Positions 18,679 through 31,963 of a stretch of DNA of 64,000 nt are shown piece by piece. Under the pieces are notes generated by a model that saw only the letters and a list, made by a program, of their open reading frames with translations, ran no database searches and was not told where the DNA came from. The position numbers were made by a program, and so were the translations under genes. This stretch comes from Apium graveolens (Eukaryota > Streptophyta > Magnoliopsida > Apiales > Apiaceae), in contig NC_133652.1 of the NCBI RefSeq assembly GCF_009905375.1, forward strand, positions 18,960,850 to 19,024,849, written 5' to 3'. The first letter of the stretch is position 1; every line of letters begins with the position of its first letter.

Positions 18679-21326
18679 AAATGGAAGTTAACATATTATG
18701 TAATTTGATTGGGATAAATTTTAAAAATCCTATGATGATGCTTTGAGGCCTTGTAAAGTTTATTTACCTATATTCATTATCCATGGATTGAAGCAAATTG
18801 ATTATCACATGTTTTGTATGCTTGTATGCTTAGTGATAATTGGATTTGAGATTTTGATGCTAATTGATTACCATGATCTTACATGTTACATGTTATGTGG
18901 TAATTGAGTTCGTTTATCTGGAGCTTTATATGTACTTGAGATAGGTTAGCACCCCTTCTCTGTATTGGATCTAACACTCTATCTCAGATAAATTTATTCC
19001 TAGCATGAATTGTGTTTAATTGTCTTAAATCATAATGTCTATTTGTCCTGTATGTATGCACGCTCTTGCTCTGATACATAAATATTTATGTATGTGTACA
19101 TACTTGACAAAATATGATTGCTATATGCTAGATAACCCTTTATATTGGTTTAGAACTAAAATGAGTAGAGTATTGCTTCCATCTTTATCACATGTTTCAT
19201 CCATGTGGCTCTGATACATTCTCTAGAAAGAATTATTATACTTACTCAATTCTAAATCAATACATGATGCTATTTACCATTGCTACTAACTATGTTGCTA
19301 TTTAAGTCTTGCGCTGAATATCCAAGCACAGAAAGCAGCTAAGGTAAAGTTCAGGTATGACCAATCTTTCAGAATGTACTTCAAGTTAAAACACCACACA
19401 ATCACACACTGAATGATCTCTGGTAGTAGATCTTGTCCTTTGTTCTCTGTGATTACTTCTAAGGTATCATTCCTTGATCCTTAAGCTTTCTGAAACTTTG
19501 TGGATTATTCCTAAGGCCCAGTCCTAGTATTCTGAAACTTATAACTGCCTCCAGTGGCTTAGGAAGCTGACTATGAGCCTATCAAACCAATAGGTTCTGA
19601 CCAAAGTCATAGAACCAAACACTCCTCAAACAGAATTTATCCAAAGCTTTTGCTCTGATACATGAAAACCACATGATCAGTTGCATTCTGAACCTTGATA
19701 ACTGGAGTTGAGTTGAGTGAGGGAGATAGTGCCAAGCAGCACCACATAAGGAAGGAAAGGTCGACCCTACAACCCTGTCTCTCACAAAGTAGTGGAGTAT
19801 TCAAATCCTGAGACAACTATAAAGCCCATTTATATTCTCTCAAAAGAATGTAAAGCTGAAAAAGGCACTGAAACTGTTACTAGAAGCATTCTCTCAACAA
19901 ATTGTAATTCTATTGAAAATTCGCCTGTCAGCCAGGGCATCTGAATGAGAGTCACTACCTTACCTCAAATATTTCAATGCACGTGTGAGCTTCACACACA
20001 AGGAAGGTTTTGATGGAGCAAGTTTATCAAACCATCTCAAGGTCACTGATAGAACTTGAGATTTAATTTTGATTAAATCTGAGATCTATATGGATTCTAA
20101 CTCTGATGAGATTCTGGTACTCTGATTTATCCTAAGACCGTTATCTCTGATTCATGTCTAAGTGACATAAGAAGAAATCATTGATCCCTAATGGCATATC
20201 ATTGATCACTGGTTATCTTCGCAGAATTCAAATCTGGATATGATTTTGACTAAGTCAAAATAAAAACTTGTAAATGAGGACTCAGGTATCAACTGACGAG
20301 TTTATAAGGTATGCTTCTTCATAGAAGTTGAGGGATATCAGGAATTCTGCCACCATATAGAATCCTAATTTCCCCTCTCAGAAGGAATATTTCTGAATCT
20401 CTTGAGTGAGAGTTTTCATCCTTGAAGATGGAAGGCAACTTTTCTATGAAAAGGATTTTCTTGCAGGTACATTCATTGTTGGACTTCTGGAGCTCTGAGT
20501 GGAGTGAAACCCTTGTGAGGATGAGTTCAAACACTTAAGTGTAGAGTGGAGTGAAACACACTGTGAGGACACTAAACAGAAATCACACACTTGCACTGTG
20601 AGGAAATTTGTAGCACTTGTTCTTATTCTAGCTTGGTTTTGTTTGTAATATTCTCAAGAATGTTGTGATGATCTGGGGTTGAGGACTTTTTCTGTATGAG
20701 GTTCTCTCCTGATTCTGGTTATGGAATTCTGTTTCTTGGGAGATATAAGGAAGCTGGAAGGGAATCTTTGGTGATATATGGGTAGTTCTTTTCTTGAGTT
20801 GAGAATCCTGGAACTTCTTTTCTCTCTGAATTGTACTTGGTGGGAGATTTAGTTTATGTAGTCTACATTTGAAGGATTACTCAACTAAGGGGGAGAATAA
20901 ATATGGCATAACACAAAAACATTTTTCCCAGTATTGGACAAAGGGGGAGAAATGTGGAACAAAAACTGGTGGATATCCTTATTCAACTAAGGGGGAGCAA
21001 CCTTCTTCTTCTTAGAAGAAGACTGGATAGGTCACCTAAGATATTTTTCTTGCCTACTCATGTTGATCATCTAAGGGGGAGAAATATGGAGATTTTGAAG
21101 ACGTATCTTTTGCATTTCTACTAAAGGGAGAGAAGATGTTGTTCTCTGCTAGAGCTAAATGAGTATGAGTGTAGAAGATATAAGATAGTATTATTTTCAA
21201 GTCCAGGACATCAATGTTGAAAGCTGATTGAAGATTTTTGGTTATGGTTAGTTGAGTTATCCTCCAAATTGATACTTCTCTAGTATAAATTTGACTGTCA
21301 TGTTTAACATCCAAATAGGGGGAGAT
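18679..21326 (+). other. 3' non-coding region of Copia B with multiple polypurine tracts
   Basis: 2.65 kb between RNase H and the 3' LTR with no frame I recognise; unlike elements A, D and E there is no additional ORF. Six AAGGGGGAG-type purine tracts occur in the last 450 bp (about 20884, 20941, 20987, 21071, 21121 and 21313), each followed by A/G-rich DNA. Only the last (AAATAGGGGGAGAT) abuts the LTR. TCTGATACAT is repeated around 19070, 19210 and 19655 without an obvious role. Confidence 0.65.
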
Positions 21327-21603
21327 TGTAGGATATAGAAGGAGCTGAAGATTAAAGATAGATTCATCTATGACAACAATGCAGAGGATGATAACTCAAC
21401 ATAGACAGGACTTGCAAATAATCCTATATCCATTGAAACCAGTACGAAGATAGAAGACTTGACATATACACAATGATCTGGAAAGCTACAGTGAAGAAGT
21501 CGTCAACAGAAGTTCGAAGGAAGTTCATTAATATGTTCATTCATCGAAGGAATAAGGTTGAAGATATTCGAAGTAGCAATCTGGATTGGTGTGAAGGTCA
21601 TAA
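21327..21603 (+). mobile_element. 3' LTR of Copia B, first part
   Basis: Begins TGTAGGATATAG immediately after the polypurine tract AAATAGGGGGAGAT and ends with the CATAA target of the nested element (21599-21603). It continues at 31969. This segment is missing from the 5' LTR. Confidence 0.8.
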
Positions 21604-24600
21604 TGTCACGCCCCCAAATCCGGGGTCAGCGGATTTGGTCGTGACGATGAAACCTCAATCCAAATCAACCTGTTTAATCAATAATTAAATGCCAGCGGAA
21701 GATATTTAACATTTATGACCCCAAACTAATCCAAGATCTTTTAAGGTTACAGTTCTAGAAACAAGATATCCAAATTCCACAAATAAATTTTTCTCACTTT
21801 CTTTTAAAACTCTTTTCAACAAATCTCAATCTCAAAATTAAACCCACTAGTATAACTTCGAAATGAAGTATACTAGGCCCAAATAAAATACACAATTATA
21901 ATATTATATAATATAAACAACTTTACACAATAAAACTTACACTAGTCCGCAACCCTGGACCAACCACCTTCCAAAAGCTTCTTCTTTGCTTCCTCGAATT
22001 ACGCAACTAACTAGCGCAAGCTAATCCTCACTGGAGGTTAAATTTAAAAACAGGCAAGTATGAGCGAAAGAAATGCTCAGCAAGATCATTATAGTAAATA
22101 TAGGGTCCTTTGATATAAAACTGACATCTGCATTAGAGCATAACATTTTTAAAATCATAGTTACTGAATCATAAAATTTTAGTTGAGGAACCCCAGAATT
22201 GATTCCTTAATTGTATTCAAAAGCATTTTGATATTCTTGAGCGACATGCTTCAGCAATACTTTGAATCTTGACGAGAATAAACTAGTAAAAACAGTGTTT
22301 ACGGAAATATCGTAAACCACAATAACATGAAACAATAATCATGGAATGAATCATAAACTTTACTCAAAGCTCAACTCTTAATATTAATACTTATTTTGTT
22401 GTCATATCAAATTAGATATCAATACGAACTTTGATGCTCACAACACCCATACTGAAGTCAACATCAATCATCTATACTAATACCACCTTTGATATTTAAG
22501 AACAACGTAAGTATCCACAAAATCAGAAACTGAATCAAAGCCACAATTCACTTTTAATCCAAAATAGAATCAGTACTTTTGATCCAAAACAAAATCAGTT
22601 GATAAATCATTTATTCTATGAATATCAAAAATGATATGATAATTTAGATTAGGATCATCCTCCGACGGACGTACTATCACATGCTGATCAGCCCGTGTGA
22701 TAGCACAAGGTCATGATTCATAGAAACGTGACCCCAAAAACACGAGTACTCAAACAAAAAGACATAACTAGCCTGTGGCAAAATGGTGTCATAATATTCA
22801 TATGGCACTTAAAAATAGCCCTCCCCTGGACCGTCCGTCCCAGTCACTTACGCAATTATGATCCAATCTTTAAACCTTTTATTGAAATGGGGTCATGATA
22901 CTCGACACCCGAAATAATTGTATTTCCCCCAATTCTAGGGTAAGAATATTCGCAACCAAATCACTTTTCTCAAAATCCAAAACATTTATAAATCCAGTAA
23001 TTGGATAAGTAAAATCACTTAGCTATTCTGATCATAGAATAGCAGAAGAATACTTGCACAAACAGAATCATTTAATTCAGCGATATGTAAAACATTTATC
23101 TATCTTGAACTGAATAGGGAAAGCAATACTTGCATAATAAGCTTCAAAATAAATATCACTTGAACAATAAGTGATGATAGGGATACTTGCATAATATAAT
23201 TCAAAATAAACATCACTTGAACGATAAGTGAAGTTAGGGGTACTTTCCTTTGGGTTTTTAGCAGTTAGTCACACTCGCAAACACGTGTCTATTCTGACAT
23301 TCTGTCTCAAGACATCACCGTCTTTCTTTTCAACACTTGACTGATATGCTGCTCCTGCAATCGCTAGAAGCCAGATACCCAATACCATTCCATCTCATTC
23401 TTTATCCAACGTCTTGTCCCGATCAACTCAAGAGATCCACATCTATAATTAAAATATAGAACTTTAATCGTCTAAACAATAATCACTCGACGAACTACGC
23501 GTCAAAATCCTATCCTCTACCCATACGATAGCCCACACATAATTATATCAGCCAAACACAGGACTCTTGATCCATATACACACATACATAGCACATAAGC
23601 ACATAACTCATATATCACATATGACTCAGTTCGTCAAAAGGGTCGACTCGGTACGTTTAAAACTGAAATCGGGTCAAAAATATGATTTATCGATCAATAA
23701 TCGACTTAGAATGATTCGTAAAACAAGCGACCTTTCGAAACAAAAAGGATTTGGATCTCGAAAGTATTTTTAATGAAAGCAGAATATTTTTCTGAGTCTG
23801 TACGCGTTCGTTTCGTATTAAACGGACGAACGATTGATTTATTATGAATTTTTGAACATTTTTCGGAATAAAAACATTCTCCGAATCATTTTATAACTAA
23901 ATAATAGGGATCGAACACTCGAAAATAATTTTATAAGAATTATTGAGCTTGAAAAATAATTTAAAATAATATTTTAAAGCTCGAACTATTTTTTCAGAAT
24001 TTTTAAATCATAAGAAATAATTAACTCGAATTAAATATTCAATTAAAATTCATTAACTAAATAATTTGGATTTATCTTCGAATAAGAATAAAAATAATAA
24101 TCTTCAGAACTAAAAATAATATTTTTTTGAAAATCGGGCAGCACCTCCTCTATTTCTCGGACTGCCAGTCGATATCATATCGACACAACCAACAACAATC
24201 AACACAATAATTTATATTTACGCATATAAACACTCCAGAAATGAATAACACGGCCACCTGAACCAGAACTCGGACCAAAAGTGACTTCTCCAACAATTTC
24301 TAAAAATTATGAAATAAATATATAAACACTAACATGTTATAATATACACAAATACGAAGGCGGAATTTCGGAATCGTTACCCAAAATAAATTCTGATCAA
24401 CCCGAAGAGAAAATCTGATGTCCGGAAAATATCTCCAGAAAAATACGAAATTAATAGCCATAAACGTATACACGCTGAGATGACATGTAGAGTAATCACC
24501 GCCTCCAAACTCTTTTTCTACGCCCCGAAAATAAATTAAAACAGAAATATAACGGATATATGCTCCGCAAATTTTCTTGTCAAAACCTTGCAATATATAT

Positions 24601-26095
24601 ACCTATACGTAGGTATCGAAGCGCTGATCGTTTATATATATACCAATTGAAATTTGGATATACGGTTGAGAAGATATGAATTTTTGAAAATTAAAAGTAT
24701 ATAAACAGGAGATAGACAGAGAGACAGAAGGGGGAGAAACTGTTATGGAAAAAAAAAAGAAATGGGGGGGGGGGGTTTGTTTTGTTAACGCGAGATAAGG
24801 ACGGGGGAGGGGCGGCACGTGGCAGGGGTGGGGTGCTGGGTAGTTTTAGGATTTGACACGTTTTTCTCTTCTTTTTTTTTAATTTATTTTGCCCCGCATT
24901 TCTCAACTTATCGAATAAACGTGCCTGTAAAATAAAATCAGAAAATTACCAAACAAATTCTAAAATTCCCAGAATAATTAAAAACTAATAAAATAAAATT
25001 TTCATAATTTTTAAATCATTTTTGACTTGCGCGTTATACCCGCATTACACAATTTAACGAACCGAGCTGCACTTGAAACAAATTCAGAAAATCACGAAAA
25101 TAGTCTTAAAATGTTATAAATATCCCGCAGTTTATAAAAACATAAATTTCGAAATTTTAAAACAAATTTTGAAACGCAATTTATACCCGCTTTTAGCAAT
25201 TAAACGATTCAACGCGCGGGTAAAATTAATCCTAAAAATTCCCAAAATAATTTTAAAATTCTCAGAATATTTCAAAGTTAAATAAATATGAGTTTCATAA
25301 TTTTTGAAGAATTTTGGAATTAAATACGGATTTTACAAATAAACGCAATCAGAAAATCATACAGGGCTAAATAATTGATGAAATATTGATTTCTAAATTT
25401 TATAAAATCCCAAATATAATTATTGTAATTATAAAACCATAAAAACAATTTTAGAGACAATCCAAGTATTTATGCAAATAAATATCCGAAAATAGATTAC
25501 TTAGCTACTAAGTAACTATAAAAATGATACAATTTAATACCATATTTGAATAATCATCAAAACCGAGCTTTTTATAAAACACCATATACAAAAATATTGT
25601 AAAAATATCCCGTCTCTCGAGAATACGGATTTTGTTGATTACCGAAATCACTATCGTATCGAAAATCTTGCGCCGGGCCGCGCACGGGTCAAACCGTAAT
25701 CCGGATTGAAAAAGTCAAAACACGGAAAATGTCCGGAATTACCAGATTAGGTTAGAAAGGAGTTTTCGGAAGAGTTTCGGGTTGTAAAAACGCAAAAACG
25801 GTTGAAGTTGGACGATCCCCGGCTTTATAAAATAATTTTGGTAATTATTCAGAAAATAATTAATAATACATAAATCATTATAAAATTATATAATACTCCA
25901 AAAATTACCAGAAAAATATCACAATTATCTATATTTTATTCTGGACATATAAAAATTCAAATACTCAAATAATATCACATTTAAACACCCAAACATCAAT
26001 TCCACTTATCAGATAATTCACTAAAATTCACATAAAATCACACAAATAATTCCAAATAATTATTATAATAATATTTGAAAATATGGGATATTACA
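21604..26095 (-). repeat. 3' LTR (left copy) of the LARD-like element
   Basis: 4492 bp, near-identical to 27478-31963. AT-rich, with a poly(A)/poly(G) run near 24750-24775 that differs in length between the copies, and no coding content; the short frames present in both copies are chance frames preserved by identity. Confidence 0.92.
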
Positions 26096-27477
26096 ATCTA
26101 CCCTCCTTATAAGGATTCCGTCCTCGGAATCAGCAGAAGAAAGCACTAAGCGATCTTCTAGCCAACTTTCCATTTCCAAATAACCTCAATTTTCCATAAT
26201 CTCAAATAAATCTTGTATTCCTTGCATAATAAAACTTTTACAGGAGCTTCACTGTGTACCACTTTTCCATTCACATCCTTTGGCCAATTCCTCGATAGCA
26301 TCACTTTTACTTATCGCGAGAAAGAAGAATATAGAGAAAGATAAAGAGAAGAAAAGAAAGAAAGATAGAGAGAGAAATAAAGAAATGGATTGACTTCGCT
26401 ATACACCACTAATATTATAACCGCATCGCAGTCCACTGCTGCTCTTGGTAGTCCCATCACATAACCCTGCTTTGACTTGACAAAGATAACTCAGCTTAAT
26501 CTTATTGGCATACCTTCGAATATTTGAGATGATAAAAATCATGAAATTTCAAAAAGAAAAGAATTTGATACCATAATGGAACCAAAATCTGAATTTGAGA
26601 AAAAGTATTGTTGAAATAAAAGAATAACTGAGAGATCAATATGATCAAATGAACTTGGTATTGCGTGCCCAAATTAAGACACTACTAAAGGTGGTTAACC
26701 TTCATGTATTCACAATACACACAAGTGATGGCGTCCCATCCAACTCCTATCACACAGACAGGTATACCTTGTGTCCCCTATAGATTGGGTTGTTCATCTC
26801 AGTCAGAATGAAAGAATATCAAAAGAATCCAAAATCATATGAATAAAACTGAAAAGATTTCAAAGATGATAATTCTGAAGGAAATGAAATCCAGAGAACA
26901 AAATTCTGACACCAAATGAGCAACTGGTGTCACATCACCAAGAAACTATCCACCAAATAAAAAAAATGGAAGTTAAATTATCATAACTTAGCAGAGCTAT
27001 CAAAACCTGAAAAATAGGTTTCATGACAACCTCTGGCACATTTAAAACACATATATGATTGAAAATGAGTGTTAGGGAATATATCCTCTAACAATTACTT
27101 CTTTTTGAGAGATGTCAAAAGAATTATAAAAGAGAAGGTAATACCAAGGTCTTAATATTTATCTTCTATTTGAATTCTTCTGTTGACTCGTCACCCAATT
27201 CTAGACACTTCTTCACGTTCACAAGATATCGATAATCTTCATCGTCATCGGATCGTAGTCTCGGAAGATTCCACAATAGAAGTTTGCAGCTTTCCGGAGT
27301 TCCATCCAGCTCAGCACAATCATCTCAAACGAATGCGCTTATCTTAACTTATTCGTTGGTACTATATCCAATAGTCCAACAGGAACTCGATATGAGCTCA
27401 AACGTCCTCACATAGCTATACACACTCCTACACACTCTCGTTTCTAGTTTACTATAACCTCAGCTCTGATACCAACC
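26096..27477 (-). other. Internal region of the LARD-like element, non-coding
   Basis: 1382 bp without gag or pol similarity and without a frame over 60 codons. It contains a purine-rich GAAAG/AGAAA tract (26320-26390) and otherwise unremarkable AT-rich DNA. The primer-binding site (27463-27474, complement) and polypurine tract (26096-26108, complement) mark its ends. Confidence 0.75.
27463..27474 (-). other. Primer-binding site of the LARD-like element
   Basis: GCTCTGATACCA on the plus strand, which is TGGTATCAGAGC on the element strand, three bases after the LTR end. Confidence 0.9.
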
Positions 27478-30400
27478 TGTCACGCCCCCAAATCCGGGGT
27501 CAGCGGATTTGGTCGTGACGATGAAACCTCAATCCAAATCAACCTGTTTAATCAATAATTAAATGCCAGCGGAAGATATTTAACATTTATGACCCCAAAC
27601 TAATCCAAGATCTTTTAAGGTTACAGTTCTAGAAACAAGATATCCAAATTCCACAAATAAATTTTTCTCACTTTCTTTTAAAACTCTTTTCAACAAATCT
27701 CAATCTCAAAATTAAACCCACTAGTATAACTTCGAAATGAAGTATACTAGGCCCAAATAAAATACACAATTATAATATTATATAATATAAACAACTTTAT
27801 ACAATAAAACTTACACTAGTCCGCAACCCTGGACCAACCACCTTCCAAAAGCTTCTTCTTTGCTTCCTCGAATTACGCAGCTAACTAGCGCAAGCTAATC
27901 CTCACTGGAGGTTAAATTTAAAAACAGGCAAGTATGAGCGAAAGAAATGCTCAGCAAGATCATTATAGTAAATATAGGGTCCTTTGATATAAAACCGACA
28001 TCTGCATTAGAGCATAACATTTTTAAAATCATAGTTACTGAATCATAAAATTTTAGTTGAGGAACCCCAGAATTGATTTCTTAATTGTATTCAAAAGTAT
28101 TTTGATATTCTTGAGCGACATGCTTCAGCAATACTTTGAATCTTGACGAGAATAAACTCGTAAAAATAGTGTTTACGGAAATATCGTAAACCACAATAAC
28201 ATGAAACAATGATCATGGAATGAATCATAAACTTTACTCAAAGCTCAACTCTTAATATTAATACTTATTTTGTTGTCATATCAAATTAGATATCAACACG
28301 AACCTTGATGCTCACAACACCCATACTGAAGTCAACATCAATCATCTATACTAATACCACCTTTGATATTTAACAACAACGTAAGTAGCCACAAAATCAT
28401 AAACTGAATCAAAGCCACAATTCACTTTTAATCCAAAACAGAATCAGTACTTTTAATCCAAAACAAAATCAGTTGATAAATCATTTATTCTATGAATATC
28501 AAAAATGATATGATAATTTAGATTAGGATCATCCTCCGACGGACGTACTATCACATGCTGATCAGCCCGTGTGATAGCACAAGGTCATGATTCATAGAAA
28601 CGTGACCCCAAAAACACGAGTACTCAAACAAAAAGGCATAACTAGCCTGTGGCAAAATGGTGTCATAATATTCATATGGCACTTAAAAATAGCCCTCCGC
28701 TGGACCGTCCGTCCCGGTCACTTACACAATTATGATCCAATCTTTAAACCTTTTATTGAAATGGGGTCATGATACTCGACACCCGAAATAATTGTATTTC
28801 CCCCAATTCTAGGGTAGGAATATTCGCAACCAAATCGCTTTTCTCAAAATCCAAAACATTTATAAATCCAGTAATTGGATAAGTAAAATCACTTAACTAT
28901 TCTGATCATAGAATAGCAGAAGAATACTTGCACAAACAGAATCATTTAATTCAGCGATATGTAAAATATTTATCTATCTTGAACTGAATAGGGAAAGCAA
29001 TACTTGCATAATAAGCTTCAAAATAAATATCACTTGAACAATAAGTGATGATAGGGATACTTGCATAATATAATTCAAAATAAACATCACTTGAACGATA
29101 AGTGAAGTTAGGGGTACTTGCCTTTGGGTTTCTAGCAGTTAGTCACACTCGCAAACACATGTCTATTCTGACATTCTGTCTCAAGACATCACCGTCTTTC
29201 TTTTCAACACTTGACTGATATGCTGCTCCTGCAATCGCTAGAAGCCAGATACCCAATACCATTCCATCTCATTCTTTATCCAACGTCTTGTCCCGATCAA
29301 CTCAAGAGATCCACATCTATAATTAAAATATAGAACTTTAATCGTCTAAACGATAATCACTCGACGAACTACGCGTCAAAATCCTATCCTCTACCCATAC
29401 GATAGCCCACACATAATTATATCAGCCAAACACAGGACTCTTGATCCATATACACACATACATAGCACATAAGCACATAACTCATATATCACATATGACT
29501 CAGTTCGTCAAAAGGGTCGACTCGGTACGTTTAAAACTGAAATCGGGTCAAAAATATGATTTATCGATCAATAATCGACTTAGAATGATTCGTAAAACAA
29601 GCGACCTTTCGAAACAAAAAGGATTTGGATCTCGAAAGTATTTTTAATGAAAGCAGAATATTTTTCTGAGTCTGTACGCGTTCGTTTCGTATTAAACGGA
29701 CGAACGATTGATTTATTATGAATTTTTGAACATTTTTCGGAATAAAAACATTCTCCGAATCATTTTATAACTAAATAATAGGGCTCGAACACTCGAAAAT
29801 AATTTTATAAGAATTATTGAGCTTGAAAAATAATTTAAAATAATATTTTAAAGCTCGAACTATTTTTTCAGAATTTTTAAATCATAAGAAATAATTAACT
29901 CGAATTAAATATTCAATTAAAATTCATTAACTAAATAATTTGGATTTATCTTCGAATAAGAATAAAAATAATAATCTTCAGAACTAAAAATAATATTTTC
30001 TTGAAAATCGGACAGCACCTCCTCTATTTCTCGGACTGCCAGTCGATATCATATCGACACAACCAACAACAATCAACACAATAATTTATATTTACGCATA
30101 TAAACACTCCAGAAATGAATAACACGACCACCTGAACCAGAACTCGGACCAAAAGTGACTTCTCCAACAATTTCTAAAAATTATGAAATAAATATATAAA
30201 CACTAACATGTTATAATATACACAAATACGAAGGCGGAATTTCGGAATCGTTACCCAAAATAAATTCTGATCAACCCGAAGAGAAAATCTGATGTCCGGA
30301 AAATATCTCCAGAAAAATCCGAAATTAATAGCCATAAACGTATACACGCTGAGATGCCATGTGGAGTAATCACCGCCTCCAAACTCTTTTTCTATGCCCC

Positions 30401-31963
30401 GAAAATAAATTAAAACAGAAATATAACGGATATATGCTCCGCAAATTTTCTTGTCAAAACCTTGCAATATATATACCTATACGTAGGTATCGAAGCGCTG
30501 ATCGTTTATATATATACCAATTGAAATTTGGATATACGGTTGAGAAGATATGAATTTTTGAAAATTAAAAGTATATAAACAGGAGATAGACAGAGAGACA
30601 GAAGGGGGAGAAACTGTTATGGAAAAAAAAAGAAATTGGGGGGGGTTTGTTTTGTTAACGCGAGATAAGGACGGGGGAGGGGCGGCACGTGGCAGGGGTG
30701 GGGTGCTGGGTAGTTTTAGGATTTGACACGTTTTTCTCTTTTTTTTTTAATTTATTTTGCCCCGCATTTCTCAACTTATCGAATAAACGTGCTGGTAAAA
30801 TAAAATCAGAAAATTACCAAACAAATTCTAAAATTCCCAGAATAATTAAAAACTAATAAAATAAAATTTTCATAATTTTTAAATCATTTTTGACTTGCGC
30901 GTTATACCCGCATTACACAATTTAACGAACCGAGCTGCACTTGAAACAAATTCAGAAAATCACGAAAATAGTCTTAAAATGTTATAAATATCCCGCAGTT
31001 TATAAAAACATAAATTTCGAAATTTTAAAACAAATTTTGAAACGCAATTTATACCCGCTTTTAGCAATTAAACGATTCAACGCGCGGGTAAAATTAATCC
31101 TAAAAATTCCCAAAATAATTTTAAAATTCTCAGAATATTTCAAAGTTAAATAAATATGAGTTTCATAATTTTTGAAGAATTTTGGAATTAAATACGGATT
31201 TTACAAATAAACGCAATCAGAAAATCATACAGGGCTAAATAATTGATGAAATATTGATTTCTAAATTTTATAAAATCCCAAATATAATTATTGTAATTAT
31301 AAAACCATAAAAACAATTTTAGAGACAATCCAAGTATTTATGCAAATAAATATCCAAAAATAGATTACTTAGCTGCTAAGTAACTATAAAAATGATACAA
31401 TTTAATACCATATTTGAATAATCATCAAAACCGAGTTTTTTATAAAACACCATATACGAAAATAATGTAAAAATATCCCGTCTCTCGAGAATACGGATTT
31501 TGTTGATTACCGAAATCACTATCGTATCGAAAATCTTGCGCCGGGCCGCGCACGGGTCAAACCGTAATCCGGATTGAAAAAGTCAAAACACGGAAAATGT
31601 CCGGAATTACCAGATTAGGTTAGGAAGGAGTTTTCGGAAGAGTTTCGGGTTGTAAAAACGCAAAAACGGTTGAAGTTGGACGATCCCCGGCTTTATAAAA
31701 TAATTTTGGTAATTATTCAGAAAATAATTAATAATACATAAATCATTATAAAATTATATAATACTCCAAAAATTACCAGAAAAATATCACAATTATCTAT
31801 ATTTTATTCTGGACATATAAAAATTCAAATACTCAAATAATATCACATTTAAACACCCAAACATCAATTCCACTTATCAGATAATTCACTAAAATTCACA
31901 TAAAATCACACAAATAATTCCAAATAATTATTATAATAATATTTGAAAATATGGGATATTACA
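27478..31963 (-). repeat. 5' LTR (right copy) of the LARD-like element
   Basis: 4486 bp, near-identical to 21604-26095 and followed by the CATAA duplication. On the element strand it begins TGTAATATCCC at 31963 and ends GCGTGACA at 27478. Confidence 0.92.

Larger units (their letters stand above)
21604..31963 (-). mobile_element. Non-autonomous Gypsy-like LTR element with very long LTRs (LARD-like)
   Basis: Two directly repeated ~4.49-kb LTRs (21604-26095 and 27478-31963) around 1382 bp. Target-site duplication CATAA at 21599-21603 and 31964-31968. Orientation is minus: next to the right-hand copy lies the complement of TGGTATCAGAGC (27463-27474), and next to the left-hand copy the complement of a purine tract (AAGGAGGGTAGAT, 26096-26108). 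LTR ends on the minus strand are TGTAATATCCCATATTTTC and GGGGGCGTGACA. About 45 differences by eye between LTRs, so roughly 99% identical and recent. No gag or pol remains, so it must be moved by proteins of a relative. Confidence 0.92.

Noticed and set aside
24690..24906. Proline-rich minus-strand frames near the poly-G run
   Set aside because: Translation of the G/A homopolymer region of the LARD LTR; lengths of the runs differ between LTR copies.
27463..27474. GCTCTGATACCA as the end of a tRNA gene
   Set aside because: It is the complement of a retroelement primer-binding site next to an LTR end; no tRNA cloverleaf is present here or at the other such sites.
23567..31153. Identical small frames present twice (for example 68 aa at 23567 and 29441, 70 aa at 25073 and 30941)
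   Set aside because: They lie at the same positions of the two near-identical LTRs, so their conservation is due to LTR identity, and they show no codon or motif signal.
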